A DNA stretch of 42,315 nt from DATKSS01 sp035533335 (GCA_035533335.1 DATLUC010000048.1:1-42315), one strand, 5' to 3'. Counted from the first letter of the stretch, positions 32,588 through 41,614 are shown. Made by a program: numbers and translations. Notes: generated by a model not told the origin, from the letters alone.

Positions 32588-35032
32588 CTACTCGTAGTGG
32601 AGGGCGTGCGCGGGGTCCTGGCGCGCGGCTCGCAGCGCTGGCAGCAGGCCGGTCACGGTGCTGAGGAGGACGGCCAGCACCACGGCCAGGAGCACGACTC
32701 CGAAGTCCGTGCGGAACACTTCGAACCCGGTGCTGCTCACGGCCTGCGTCAGCCGGTCGACCGCCGCGTTGCCGAGGCGGCCGAGCCCTACCGCGACCAG
32801 GGCGCCGATCAGGCCGCCGGCCAACCCGATTCCCGCCGCCTCCGCCACGAAGAGCAGCAGCACGTCGCGTGAGCGCGCACCGAGCGCCTTCAAGACGCCG
32901 ATCTCCTTGGTCCGCTCGAGGACCGCGGTATACATCGTGTTGGCGATACCGAGGCAGGCGAGCAGGAGGGCGACGAGGGCCAGTCCCAGCAGCGCGACAC
33001 GCATCTTGCCCAAAAGGTCTTCGAGGTTGCGGAACTGGTCGCCGAACGTCTGGTCCTGGAACCCGAGGGCCTCGACGTTCTTGCGGAGGCTGTCGACCGA
33101 CAGGCCCGAGTCGGCCAGCAGCGTGACGCTCGAATACTCACCGCGCTTCCAGCCGTTTGCCTGCGCGACCCTGGTCCAGTAGCCGCGCATCAGGCTGTAC
33201 GGCGCAAGTCCTCCCGGCCCGCCGGCAGGCATGTAGTTGCCGGAGACGATGCCGACCACGAGCAGTCGCTGCGCCACCGCGTGGGTCGCGGGGTTGCGTG
33301 CGCCGGCCGACGCAAGTGTTCCGTACGTAGCATTGAAAGTCACCTGGGTGCCGATGGCGGCGGGCGGGCTCTGGAACCCCAGTGCGGCGGCCTCGCTGTC
33401 GGAAAGCACCACCTCGGAGGCATTGTCCGAGCTCGGCAAACGCCCGGCGATCAGAGTCGGGAGCGCGCTCGACGAGTGCAGCGGCGGGAGTGAAACGAGC
33501 GCGCCAGTCGGGGCCGCCACGGGCGCGGAGGTGGCGCCGGCCGACGGGGCCGCGCCGCCGAACGTCCCGGTCATACCGAGCTGGCCCCATGCCGCGCGCA
33601 CATGAGCGAGGCCGGCCAGCGTGGCGAGCGTCGGGTCGTCGAACCCGTTCACTGTGTCGGCCACCGGGTACACCGCCACCTGGTGGACCTGGCTGGTCGC
33701 CAGGGCCGGCGCGCTGAGGGCCTGCTGGAGGCCGCCCGCAAGGGCGACGATGAGGCTCAGAGCGGCGATGCCGATGGCTACGCCGGTCGTGGTCAGAGCC
33801 GTTCGCAGCGGCCTGCGTCCGGCGCTGCCGAGTCCGACCTTCAATGTGTCGCGCCAGTGCATCCTCGGCGCCGGGTCGAGCGGCTCCTGAGTCCTCATTG
33901 TGGGCTTGCCCGCCTCGAGCTCGATCGCTCGTCCGTCGATCATCCTCACCACGCGGCGCGCCCGGCGCGCGACCTCCGGGTCGTGCGTGACCAGGACCAC
34001 GGTCGCTCCGCGGCGGTTCAGGTCTTCGAGCAGGCTGAGGACACCCTCGCCGGACTTCGAGTCGAGGCTTCCCGTCGGCTCGTCGGCCAGGATCAAACCG
34101 GGACGATTGGCGAGGGCGCGGGCCACGGCCACCTTCTGCTGCTCGCCGCCGGAGAGCCGGCTCACCCGCGTGCGGGCGCGGTCCTCGAGGCCGACCAGGG
34201 CCAGAAGGTGCCGAGCCCGCCCAAGCCTCTCTTCCACCGGTATGCCGGCGATGGTCAGCGGCAGGGCGACGTTGTCCTCCAGCGACATCGAAGGGATCAG
34301 GTTGAAGGTCTGGAAGATCGTGCTGACGCGCTGCAGCCGGTAGTCGGCCAGGGCGCGCTCTGGCAGCTCACCTAGTGGCAGGCCGGCCCCGTAGACATGG
34401 CCGCTCGTAGGGTGGTCGAGGCCGCCCATTAACGCGAGGAGCGTGCTCTTGCCGCAGCCCGACGGCCCCATCACCGACACGAACTCGCCCGGGCCGATCT
34501 CGAGGGTGACGTTCCGGAGGGCGGTCACGTGCATCTCGTCCTTGCCGCCGAACTCGCGCGAAACGCCGTCCAGCCTCAACCCGGCGGCCTGGCCGAGGAG
34601 GTCGTTGAACTCGTCCGGCGGGGCAGGCGAAGCTGCGGCCACCACAGCCGCGAGCGAAGGTTCCGGCGGGCTGGCCGGCTCCGGCCCGGGCGGCACGGCG
34701 AGGGCCCCATTGCCGTGAGACTCGATTCCGTCGGGTCGGTCGGCGTCCGCCGGCGGGCTCAGCACCGCGTCGGTTTTCCGGCGCAAGGTCTGTCTGCGGC
34801 CCCGAGGTAATTCGCTGCTGGCCGGCGCGGGTTCCGGGACGGCGGGCGAGCTCGCCGGTTCCCGCTCGGGCGCCACGGCGACAGCACCGTTGCGGTCAGA
34901 CCTGGCTCCGTCGGACCCGTTCGCGTCGGCCGGCGGGTTCAACCCCGCATCGGCTTTCCGGCGCAACCGCCGGCGGCGGCCCTTTTGGGAGCCGTTGGAT
35001 TCACGGTTCTCGTCCTCGACCAGCGTCGCCAC
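32588..35032 (-). CDS. MacB-like ABC exporter, fused ATPase and FtsX-type permease
   Basis: An 814-residue fusion. Residues 1-140 are a low-complexity, probably disordered tail with an internal duplication (18-61 repeated at 78-121). The ATPase follows: Walker A MGPSGCGKST (188-197), signature RLSGGEQQKVAVARAL and Walker B LILADEPTGSLDS. The permease begins near residue 395, with one helix near 410, a large external domain (about 430-675) and three helices at the end (about 685-800) including the VLERTKEIGVLKALGA motif. MacB itself has the same order, so one polypeptide dimer could form the exporter. Such proteins act on peptides, lipoproteins or as mechanotransmitters; the substrate is unknown. 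The GTG start lies nine bases after TAGACT. Confidence 0.92.
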   Translation of the reverse strand: MATLVEDENRESNGSQKGRRRRLRRKADAGLNPPADANGSDGARSDRNGAVAVAPEREPASSPAVPEPAPASSELPRGRRQTLRRKTDAVLSPPADADRPDGIESHGNGALAVPPGPEPASPPEPSLAAVVAAASPAPPDEFNDLLGQAAGLRLDGVSREFGGKDEMHVTALRNVTLEIGPGEFVSVMGPSGCGKSTLLALMGGLDHPTSGHVYGAGLPLGELPERALADYRLQRVSTIFQTFNLIPSMSLEDNVALPLTIAGIPVEERLGRARHLLALVGLEDRARTRVSRLSGGEQQKVAVARALANRPGLILADEPTGSLDSKSGEGVLSLLEDLNRRGATVVLVTHDPEVARRARRVVRMIDGRAIELEAGKPTMRTQEPLDPAPRMHWRDTLKVGLGSAGRRPLRTALTTTGVAIGIAALSLIVALAGGLQQALSAPALATSQVHQVAVYPVADTVNGFDDPTLATLAGLAHVRAAWGQLGMTGTFGGAAPSAGATSAPVAAPTGALVSLPPLHSSSALPTLIAGRLPSSDNASEVVLSDSEAAALGFQSPPAAIGTQVTFNATYGTLASAGARNPATHAVAQRLLVVGIVSGNYMPAGGPGGLAPYSLMRGYWTRVAQANGWKRGEYSSVTLLADSGLSVDSLRKNVEALGFQDQTFGDQFRNLEDLLGKMRVALLGLALVALLLACLGIANTMYTAVLERTKEIGVLKALGARSRDVLLLFVAEAAGIGLAGGLIGALVAVGLGRLGNAAVDRLTQAVSSTGFEVFRTDFGVVLLAVVLAVLLSTVTGLLPALRAARQDPAHALHYE
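34670..34801 (-). repeat. Direct repeat, second copy (ABC transporter N-terminal tail)
   Basis: Encodes residues 78-121 of the ABC protein and is an imperfect copy of the segment 180 bases upstream in the reading direction. Shared features include RR-x-x-LRRK, PPADA, NGA and EPAS in the same spacing. DNA similarity is also visible, so the duplication is fairly recent. Confidence 0.7.
34850..34981 (-). repeat. Direct repeat, first copy (ABC transporter N-terminal tail)
   Basis: Encodes residues 18-61 of the ABC protein. It matches the second copy at an exact offset of 60 codons. The units are basic at the start and proline- and acid-rich at the end. Confidence 0.7.
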
Positions 35033-35047
35033 CCCCTTGAGAGTCTA
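35033..35047 (-). promoter_or_regulatory. Candidate -10 box of the ABC transporter gene
   Basis: TAGACT (35042-35047, minus strand), nine bases before the GTG. It lies in the 31-base gap after cutA. AAGGGG next to the start might also serve the ribosome. Confidence 0.45.
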
Positions 35048-35063
35048 AGCGCTCACTTAACGC

Positions 35064-35393
35064 TCAGCGCGGCTGAGGGACGACTTGCTCTTCGAGCCAC
35101 TTCAGGTAGGCGGGCGAGCCGCCCTCGACCGATACCTGGAGGATCTCCGGGAGCGCGTTATCGTGGTGGCTCAAGACGTACTCCTGCACGGCCGCCGCTC
35201 GCGATTCTGTGGTCCTGACCATGAGGAGCGCCTCGTGCTCGCGCTTCAGCTGGCCCTCCCAGTAGTAGAAGGAGCGCACCGTCGGCACGACGGAGCAGCT
35301 GGCGGCGAGGTGCTCGACCACCAAGGACTCGCCCAGGCGTTCCGCGTCATCGCGGCCACCGGTCGTCACCAGGACGAGAACAGCCTTCTCCAC
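35064..35393 (-). CDS. cutA: CutA1 divalent-ion tolerance protein
   Basis: CutA1 is a small trimeric protein linked to tolerance of copper and other divalent ions; its exact role is unsettled. The 109-residue product has the family layout: VLVTTGGRDDAERLGESLV at the start, then AASCSVVPTVRSFYYWEG, with the conserved Cys and the YYWEG turn. VRTTESRAAAVQEYV and LPEILQVSVEGGSPAYLKWL follow. Length is normal. The GTG start lies three bases from the stop of the PAP2 gene upstream, so both are in one operon. Confidence 0.95.
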   Translation of the reverse strand: MEKAVLVLVTTGGRDDAERLGESLVVEHLAASCSVVPTVRSFYYWEGQLKREHEALLMVRTTESRAAAVQEYVLSHHDNALPEILQVSVEGGSPAYLKWLEEQVVPQPR

Positions 35394-35396
35394 CGC

Positions 35397-36068
35397 CTAA
35401 TTGTCGGCCCTTCGGGGCCGGTCCAACCAGACCGTCGCCGCGAGCAGGCCGATGGCCCCGAGCAGAAGGCCGCCGACGACGTCCGATTCCCAGTGCACGT
35501 CGAGGTAAAGACGGTCGAACGCCACCAGCACGATGATCAAGACCGCGACCGGGACCGCCAACGCTCGCACGACCCGCGAGACCGCCAACCGCCGGACCAC
35601 AAAGGCCAGCAGCCCGTAGACGACCACGGTGCGGACCATGTGACCGCTCGGAAAGCTGTTGCCGCCGCTGCCGCCGCCGAACAGTACCTCGGTGATGCTG
35701 GGGCCATCTGCGTGCGAGATCGAGTGCGGAGGGCCGGGGTGAAAAAAGAGGAACTTGTACAGGACCTCGAGTGTCACGGCTCCCACGAACCCGAGCACCG
35801 CAAAGGAGTCCGATCCGAAGCCCCCTCGCCACAAGTAGAAGAAGAGCCCGATCATCAAGAGGCTCGTCACCTCGAGACCGCCCAGCTCGGCGATCGCCTG
35901 GAACGGCACGTGCAGCGATTCCTGCCACATGCCGTGCATCGCCTGCGCGACCTGGTGGTCGAGGGAGACGAACAGGCCGGCCGAGATGGCGATCGTCAAC
36001 GCCACGTACGCGACCGCGAGCAGCGCGATCGCGAACAGCCGCGGGACGAGTGGGGCTATCGCTGGCAA
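35397..36068 (-). CDS. PAP2-family membrane phosphatase
   Basis: A 223-residue membrane protein with about six helices, of the type that dephosphorylates lipid phosphates such as undecaprenyl or phosphatidylglycerol phosphate on the outer face of the membrane. Motif 1 appears as KFLFFHPGPPHS, a variant of K-x6-RP. Motif 2 is SFPSGHMVR and motif 3 is DRLYLDVHWESDVVGG. The open frame extends upstream to 36197 across mutM, but that part is unlike the family. TTG 36068, overlapping the mutM end by 13 bases, is the best start and leaves a short tail before the first helix. The change in motif 1 makes the substrate uncertain. Confidence 0.88.
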   Translation of the reverse strand: MPAIAPLVPRLFAIALLAVAYVALTIAISAGLFVSLDHQVAQAMHGMWQESLHVPFQAIAELGGLEVTSLLMIGLFFYLWRGGFGSDSFAVLGFVGAVTLEVLYKFLFFHPGPPHSISHADGPSITEVLFGGGSGGNSFPSGHMVRTVVVYGLLAFVVRRLAVSRVVRALAVPVAVLIIVLVAFDRLYLDVHWESDVVGGLLLGAIGLLAATVWLDRPRRADN

Positions 36069-36880
36069 CGGCGGCAGAAGACGGTGGTGCGGCCTGCCAG
36101 GCGGATCATGCTGAGCGGTCGCCCGCAGGTGAAACACGGCTCGCCGGCACGACCGTAGACGAGCAGCTTTTCCTGCTGACCACCCAGCTCGCCCCAAGCG
36201 TCCCGATACGTGTCAACAGAGCTTCCGCGATTCTCGATCGCAACCTGTAACGACTCGCGCAGCGAATCGTGCAGGCGATGGGCGGATTTGCGGCTGAGGC
36301 TGCCGGCCTGCCGGTCGGGCCGCAAGCGCGCGCGATGCAGCGACTCGTCGGCATAGATGTTGCCCACGCCGGCGATCGAAGCCTGGTCGAGCAGAACGGC
36401 TTTCAAAGACGTACGACGGCCGCGCAGGCGGCGGTAAAGCTCGTCGGCGGCAAACCCGGGGTCGATCGGCTCCGGCCCGAGTCGCGGCATGGTCTTCGAG
36501 TGGAGCAAAGCTTCTTCAGTCCCCAGGAGTAAACGCCCGAAGCGCCGCGGATCGCGATAGCGAAGGTGCCTTCCATCATCCAGCGTGAAGATCGCATGGG
36601 TGTGTTTCTCGACGGGATACCCGGCGTCGACCAGGCGGAGCTGGCCGGTCATGCCCAGATGGACGACCAGCAACAGGTCGCCGCCGAGCCCCATGAGGAT
36701 GAACTTCCCGCGTCGGCCCACCGACTCGATGCGGGCTCCGGCGATCGAGTCGATGAACGCCTCCGGCTCGGGGTGCCTGACGATCGTCGGAAACAGCAAC
36801 TCGCAACGGATGATCGTTCGGCCGGCCAGGTGTGGCCGGAGGTCCACCACGATCGTCTCGACCTCTGGAAGCTCCGGCAT
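36056..36880 (-). CDS. mutM: Formamidopyrimidine-DNA glycosylase
   Basis: Removes 8-oxoguanine and ring-opened purines and cuts the abasic site. The 274-residue product starts MPELPEVETI, with the catalytic Pro2 and Glu3, and Lys59 in RRGKFILMGL. The helix-two-turn-helix reads IAGVGNIYADESL. The C-terminal zinc finger has four cysteines (CFTCGRP and FCRRCQR), with the conserved LAGRTTVFC loop between. It starts one base after the polA stop, a pairing common in Gram-positive genomes. With sodA and the uvr genes it forms part of a strong defence against DNA damage. Confidence 0.97.
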   Translation of the reverse strand: MPELPEVETIVVDLRPHLAGRTIIRCELLFPTIVRHPEPEAFIDSIAGARIESVGRRGKFILMGLGGDLLLVVHLGMTGQLRLVDAGYPVEKHTHAIFTLDDGRHLRYRDPRRFGRLLLGTEEALLHSKTMPRLGPEPIDPGFAADELYRRLRGRRTSLKAVLLDQASIAGVGNIYADESLHRARLRPDRQAGSLSRKSAHRLHDSLRESLQVAIENRGSSVDTYRDAWGELGGQQEKLLVYGRAGEPCFTCGRPLSMIRLAGRTTVFCRRCQR

Positions 36881-36881
36881 C

Positions 36882-39569
36882 CTAAGCGCGAACCACGGCC
36901 AGCTTCTGCATGTCGGCCCAGTTGGACCCCACCTTGGTCTCGACCTCGATCCCCGTCTCCAGCTCGTACGCCCCGGTCATGATGCGCGGAACCTTCTCCG
37001 CGAACTGGTCGACCTCGCTCCGGGGAACCTCGAATAGCAGCTCGTCATGCACCTGCAAAAGCATGCGGCCCTCGATCTGGTCGGCTTCGATCTCCCGCTG
37101 CAGCCGGACCATCGCGATCTTGATGATGTCTGCGGCGAGCGACTGCATCGGGAAGTTGATCGCCATGCGCTCGGCTGCGCTGCGCAGCTGGAAGTTGGGC
37201 GACCGGAGGTCAGGGATCGCGCGGCGGCGGCCGGTCGCGCTGACGACCAGGCCTTCTTCGCGAGCCTTGCGCCTCACCTCGTCGAGGTAGTCCTTCAGAC
37301 GCGAGTAGGTTGACCAGTACTGCGCTAGGAACTCGCGCGCCACGTCTCCGGTGATCCCCAGCTGCTGCGACAGCCCGTATTCGCCCTGGCCGTAGATGGA
37401 GCCGAAGTTGGCAACCTTCGCGAGCCGTCTCTGGTTGGCGTCAACCGTCTCGATCGGGATCTTGAACACCGCGGCCGCGGTTGCTGTGTGGATGTCCTGC
37501 CCGGCCGCGAACGCGGCGAGCAGCACCGGGTCGCCGCTCAGGTGTGCCGCGATGCGAAGCTCGATCTGGGAGTAGTCGGCCGACACCAGGACGTGGTCCG
37601 GGCGGCCGGCCTTGAATGCGCGCCTGATCCGCTGGCCGAGCTCGGTCCGGATCGGGATGTTCATCAGGTTCGGGTTCGACGAGGAAAGCCGACCCGTCGC
37701 CGTGCTCGCCTGGCCGAACGAGGTGTGGACCCGGCCGCTCAGCGGGTCGACCAGCTGAGGCAGAGCGTCCACGTAGGTGGACTTCAGCTTGGAGAGCTGG
37801 CGGTGCTCGAGGATCAGACCGACGATAGGGTGCTTCTCTCTCAGCGCCTCAAGGGTGTCCGCATCGGTCGAGTAGCCCGTCTTGGTGCGCTTGCCGACCG
37901 GCAGTCGAAGGTCCTCGAAGAGCACCTTGGCGAGCTGCTGCGGCGCGTTGAGGTTGAACTTCTGTCCCGCCACCTGCTCGACTTCGGCCTCGATCGCTGA
38001 AAGCTGCGCGCCCAGCTCGTCCTGCATCTCTTTGAGGTACGGCACGTCGATCGCCACGCCTTCGCTCTCCATGTCGGCGAGCACGCCGGCAAGGGGCAGC
38101 TCGATCTCGTGGAAGAGGTAGTCGACACCGAGGTTTCGCATCTCGGCTTCCAGGCGTGGCCGCAGGTTGAGGATCGCCTCAGCGCGGCGGGCGGCAAACT
38201 CGGCCGCTTCGTTGAGGTCGACGGCGGACGGCTTGCGAGCGGCGCGGCCGGTGCCCAGGAGCTGTTCAGGACTCATCAGCGTGACCTCGAGAAACTCGCG
38301 CGCGAGGTCTTCGAGCCGGGGGTCTCGGGAGCCGGCGCCGAGCAGGTAGGCGGCGAGAAACGTGCTGAAAGCCCACTCGCGCTTGCCGCCGCCGAGTGAG
38401 CGCAACGCCAGCTCGGTCTCCTTTGCATCGTGGCCTGATATCGGCCTTCCGGAGAGGGTGCTCGCGACGGCGTCCATCGCTGGCGGATTGGCGACATAGA
38501 AGGTGTTGACTCCGGTCGATACCCCGACGCCGCACACGCGCGCGCCCCTGCCGGCGCCCTCGATGAACGTGAAGACTCCGACGTCGGCCGAACCGTCGAT
38601 GAGACTTGCCGCCTCGGCGGGATCGTCGACTACCCGCAGGCCGGCCGGCGGCGGCGCGGCTTCGAAAGCGAGGCTGGGCTGCACCGGCACCTGGTCCGGC
38701 GGCGGAAAGCGCGCGAGCAGCTGACGGAACTCGAAGCGGTCGAAAACGAGGCGCACCGTCTCGTAGTCGTAACGCGTCCAGCGCGCCTTCTCGAGGTCGA
38801 GCTCGACGGGCACGTCGCGCACGATGGTCACCATCCGTTTGCCGAGACGTATCTGGTCGGCATTGGCCTTGAGCGACGTCTTCAGCCGACCGTCGGGCAG
38901 CTCATCCACCCGATCGAGGAGCGCTTCCACGGTGCCGAAATCCTGGACCAGCTTGGCCGCGGTCTTGTCCCCCACCCCCGGCACGCCGGGGATGTTGTCG
39001 GAGGTGTCGCCTCGCAGAGCCTTGAAATCGATGAGCTGGACCGGCTCGAAGCCGTACCGCTGACGGACCTGGTCGGGCCCGTAGACGAAGGTGTCGGTGA
39101 TGCCACGTCGGGGGACCAGCGCCTCGACCGAGTCGGTGACGAGCTGAAGGCAGTCGAGGTCTCCCGACACGATCGTCACCGAATGGCCGCGCTCCTCGGC
39201 GATGCGCGCCATGGTCCCGATCAGGTCGTCGGCCTCGAAGCCTTCGATCGCGTAGATCGGAATGGAGAACGATTGGAGGACCTCGCGGACCTTGTCGATC
39301 TGGGGCCGCAGGTCATCGGGCATGGCGCGCCGGCCGGCCTTGTACTCCGCGTACTCCTTGGACCGAAATGTCGGCGCTCCGACATCGAATGCGGCGACGG
39401 CGAACTCGGGCCGCGAGGCGAGGACGATCGCCAGCATCGAGGTGAACCCGTACACCGCATTCGTCACCTGGCCGTCCGAAGTGCTCATCGGCGGAAGGGC
39501 GAAAAACGCGCGGTAGATGAGGCTGTGGGCGTCGATCAAGACGACCCGCCCCCGCTTCCCCTTGGCCAC
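36882..39569 (-). CDS. polA: DNA polymerase I
   Basis: Fills gaps in repair and removes RNA primers. The 895-residue product has the 5' nuclease (LIDAHSLIYRAFFALP near residue 12, then FEADDLIGT and GDTSDNIPGVPGVGDKTA). A middle exonuclease-like domain follows. The polymerase has DYSQIELRIAAHLSGD, motif B RRLAKVANFGSIYGQGE and motif C QVHDELLFEVP. In the middle domain the acidic pair needed for proofreading is missing: the strand reads DVGVFTFIEGA. So 3'-5' proofreading is probably absent, as in Taq and Bacillus stearothermophilus Pol I. The GTG start lies six bases after TAAACT. Confidence 0.97.
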   Translation of the reverse strand: MAKGKRGRVVLIDAHSLIYRAFFALPPMSTSDGQVTNAVYGFTSMLAIVLASRPEFAVAAFDVGAPTFRSKEYAEYKAGRRAMPDDLRPQIDKVREVLQSFSIPIYAIEGFEADDLIGTMARIAEERGHSVTIVSGDLDCLQLVTDSVEALVPRRGITDTFVYGPDQVRQRYGFEPVQLIDFKALRGDTSDNIPGVPGVGDKTAAKLVQDFGTVEALLDRVDELPDGRLKTSLKANADQIRLGKRMVTIVRDVPVELDLEKARWTRYDYETVRLVFDRFEFRQLLARFPPPDQVPVQPSLAFEAAPPPAGLRVVDDPAEAASLIDGSADVGVFTFIEGAGRGARVCGVGVSTGVNTFYVANPPAMDAVASTLSGRPISGHDAKETELALRSLGGGKREWAFSTFLAAYLLGAGSRDPRLEDLAREFLEVTLMSPEQLLGTGRAARKPSAVDLNEAAEFAARRAEAILNLRPRLEAEMRNLGVDYLFHEIELPLAGVLADMESEGVAIDVPYLKEMQDELGAQLSAIEAEVEQVAGQKFNLNAPQQLAKVLFEDLRLPVGKRTKTGYSTDADTLEALREKHPIVGLILEHRQLSKLKSTYVDALPQLVDPLSGRVHTSFGQASTATGRLSSSNPNLMNIPIRTELGQRIRRAFKAGRPDHVLVSADYSQIELRIAAHLSGDPVLLAAFAAGQDIHTATAAAVFKIPIETVDANQRRLAKVANFGSIYGQGEYGLSQQLGITGDVAREFLAQYWSTYSRLKDYLDEVRRKAREEGLVVSATGRRRAIPDLRSPNFQLRSAAERMAINFPMQSLAADIIKIAMVRLQREIEADQIEGRMLLQVHDELLFEVPRSEVDQFAEKVPRIMTGAYELETGIEVETKVGSNWADMQKLAVVRA

Positions 39570-39581
39570 GTTCGAAGTTTA
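39570..39581 (-). promoter_or_regulatory. Candidate -10 box of a leaderless promoter
   Basis: TAAACT (39576-39581, minus strand), then six bases, then the polA GTG. No ribosome site lies between. It is one of the clearest examples in the window. Confidence 0.55.
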
Positions 39582-39650
39582 CGTTCGCCCTGCTTGGAGC
39601 CTCGGGCTGGCGGCCTGGTTGCAATTGCCGGAAGGGCGATCCCCGGAGGG

Positions 39651-39656
39651 TAATAT
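39651..39656 (+). promoter_or_regulatory. Candidate -10 box before the BFN-domain gene
   Basis: TAATAT overlaps the ATG at 39655 and lies ten bases before an in-frame ATG at 39667. If this is the promoter, the later ATG is the true start. GGAGGG just upstream would instead favour the first ATG. Confidence 0.3.
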
Positions 39657-40233
39657 GGACGCGAGGATGAAGAACCTCATCGAGGTTTCAGTGGACAGCA
39701 TTCGCATCCACATGCCCACCGCCCAGCACCTGGTGATCCTCAAAGAGAAGGAGGCGGACCGCTACCTGCCGATCTGGATCGGCTCCTTCGAGGCCCAGGC
39801 GATTGCGAGCAAGATCTCCGGCAACCAGGTGGGAAGGCCACTCACGCACGACCTGATGGCCACGGCCTTTGGCGACCTGGGCGTGAGCATCAAGCGCATC
39901 GTGGTTACGCGGCTGGCGGACCAGGTTTTCTACGCCAGGCTCTATCTCAAGCAGGACGGACGCGAGCTTGACTTCGACGCGCGGCCATCGGACGCGATCG
40001 CCCTGGCGGTGCGGGTGGAATGCCCCATCTTCGTCGCCTCGGAGGTCATGGAGAGCGCCGGGATCATCCCCGACCCAGATGAGGCTGGGGACGAGAAAGA
40101 CCACGTCGAGACGGCCGTCGACGAAGAGCGGCTCGCGGTCTTTCGCGATTTCGTGAACAGCCTCGACCTTCCCGAGCTCCCCGACGAGCCCGGCGCGAAG
40201 GACGAGCCCGGAGGGCGCCCCGGCAGGGGCTGA
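39655..40233 (+). CDS. BFN-domain (bifunctional nuclease) protein
   Basis: A 192-residue protein with the BFN domain (DUF151), first described as a bifunctional nuclease in plants and widespread in bacteria with unclear function. The domain spans about residues 7-135, with VDSIRIHMPTAQHLVILKE, LPIWIGSFEAQAI and RPLTHDLMATAFGDLG. DFDARPSDAIALAVR, the most conserved segment, follows. The acidic tail (about 137-192) is usual and variable. ATG 39655 follows GGAGGG with short spacing; ATG 39667 is the alternative. It runs divergently from polA and heads an operon with the MgtC-like and DegV genes. Confidence 0.92.
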   Translation: MDARMKNLIEVSVDSIRIHMPTAQHLVILKEKEADRYLPIWIGSFEAQAIASKISGNQVGRPLTHDLMATAFGDLGVSIKRIVVTRLADQVFYARLYLKQDGRELDFDARPSDAIALAVRVECPIFVASEVMESAGIIPDPDEAGDEKDHVETAVDEERLAVFRDFVNSLDLPELPDEPGAKDEPGGRPGRG

Positions 40234-40724
40234 AGGAACTGCCACTAAGCGGGGACTTCGACCTCTTTCTTCGTATCCTTGTCGCGCTGCTGCTCGGTCT
40301 GCTGATGGGCACGGAGCGAGAGTTCCGCGGCCACGTCGCCGGGATGAAGACGATGGCCCTGATCGCAGTCGGTTCCAGCATGTTCGCGAGCCTGGGGCTG
40401 GAATCTGTCTTCGGGAACCGCGTCGACCCGACGCGGATCGCCGCCCAGATCGTCAGCGGGGTGGGATTCCTCGGAGCCGGTGCCATCCTGCGGCAGGGCG
40501 TCGACGTCAGGGGCCTGACCACGGCCGCTTCGATCTGGGTCGTCGCCTCGATCGGGATGGCGGTCGGCTTTGGTTACTACGCGGTCGCCATCTTCACCAC
40601 CTTTATCGTCCTCGTCATGCTCATCGCAATCCGACCGCTGGAGAACCGGTTCATCCGCAATCGAAAGTACCGCCGGCACGACGACCCGCCCCTTGACGAG
40701 AGACGGACCGAGTCGATGTCTTGA
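40230..40724 (+). CDS. MgtC/SapB-family membrane protein (probable CTG start)
   Basis: A 164-residue membrane protein of the MgtC/SapB type, linked in other bacteria to growth at low magnesium and to control of ATP synthase; here only the membrane domain is present. TM1 reads LFLRILVALLLGLLMGTERE (residues 12-31) with the conserved ERE. GVGFLGAGAILRQG and LTTAASIWVVASIGMAVG are family hallmarks. The first ATG (40305) would delete most of TM1, and no ATG, GTG or TTG lies upstream in frame. CTG 40230 forms a CTGA overlap with the BFN stop and gives a normal N-terminus. The stop overlaps the DegV start (TTGA). Confidence 0.92.
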   Translation: MKELPLSGDFDLFLRILVALLLGLLMGTEREFRGHVAGMKTMALIAVGSSMFASLGLESVFGNRVDPTRIAAQIVSGVGFLGAGAILRQGVDVRGLTTAASIWVVASIGMAVGFGYYAVAIFTTFIVLVMLIAIRPLENRFIRNRKYRRHDDPPLDERRTESMS

Positions 40725-41614
40725 CGTCGTCCCGCGTGGCCATCGTCACGGACTCCACGGCGGACCTCGCCCACGAGCTCGCCGGAAGCCGCTCGATCTC
40801 GGTGGTCCCCCTGACCCTCCATTTCGATGGCCGCTCTCTACTGGACGGGGTCGACATCACGCCGGCCGAGTTCTATCGCCGGCTACCGACCTCGACTGTC
40901 CATCCCACCACCTCGCAACCCTCACCCGGCCTCTTTGCTGAGACCTACGCGCGGCTGCTCGCCGACCACGCGGAAGTCGTCTCGATCCACATCTCGGAGA
41001 AGCTCAGCGGCACCTACGCTTCTGCGCGGCAGGGCGCCGAGCTGACCGACCACAGGCGCGTGCGGGTCATCGATTCGCACGTGGTGTCGATGTCGCTCGG
41101 CCTGGTAACCCTCGCCGCCTCGGTGCTGGCGGAACAGGGCATGGACGGGGCCTCGATCCAGTCCAGGATCGAGGCGATGCGTGACAGCGTGGAGACTTAC
41201 TTCTCCGTCGCCACCCTCGAATATCTGCGCCGGGGCGGGCGCATCGGGCGCGCCGGGGCGCTGATGGGATCGGTCCTGCAAGTCAAGCCCGTGCTGTGCA
41301 TCCGCGATGGGCAGGTGACCCCGCTCGAGCGAGTGCGCACGTTCGAGCGGGCTCGGAACCGGATCGTCGAGCTGACCCGGGCGGTCGACCGCGGGGACGG
41401 CGTATGCCTCATCGTCGGCCACGCGGACGCCGAGGCGGACGCCGAGCGGGTGGCGCTTGAGCTGGAGTCCGTGGCCGAGACGCTCTTGATCCAGCCGCTG
41501 GGTCCAGTCGTGGGCGCGCACGCAGGGCCCGGCGTGGTTGGGGTGGGATGCTACCCCGCGGGCCTGCTGCCCCTCGGCATCAAGGTATCCGCCACAGGAC
41601 GGCGGACGGCGTGA
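40721..41614 (+). CDS. DegV-family fatty-acid-binding protein
   Basis: DegV proteins (FakB in Staphylococcus) bind a fatty acid and present it to a kinase for lipid synthesis. The 297-residue product has AIVTDSTADLAHELA at the start and TTSQPSPGLFAETYARL (about 63-79). SIHISEKLSGTYASARQGAE follows near residue 88, and then ATLEYLRRGGRIGRAGALMG, the lipid-contact segment. The C-terminus reads GPVVGAHAGPGVVGVG. No fakA-like kinase gene is in the window. The TTG start overlaps the MgtC-like stop by four bases. The last 35 bases overlap the convergent hydrolase gene. Confidence 0.94.
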   Translation: MTSSRVAIVTDSTADLAHELAGSRSISVVPLTLHFDGRSLLDGVDITPAEFYRRLPTSTVHPTTSQPSPGLFAETYARLLADHAEVVSIHISEKLSGTYASARQGAELTDHRRVRVIDSHVVSMSLGLVTLAASVLAEQGMDGASIQSRIEAMRDSVETYFSVATLEYLRRGGRIGRAGALMGSVLQVKPVLCIRDGQVTPLERVRTFERARNRIVELTRAVDRGDGVCLIVGHADAEADAERVALELESVAETLLIQPLGPVVGAHAGPGVVGVGCYPAGLLPLGIKVSATGRRTA

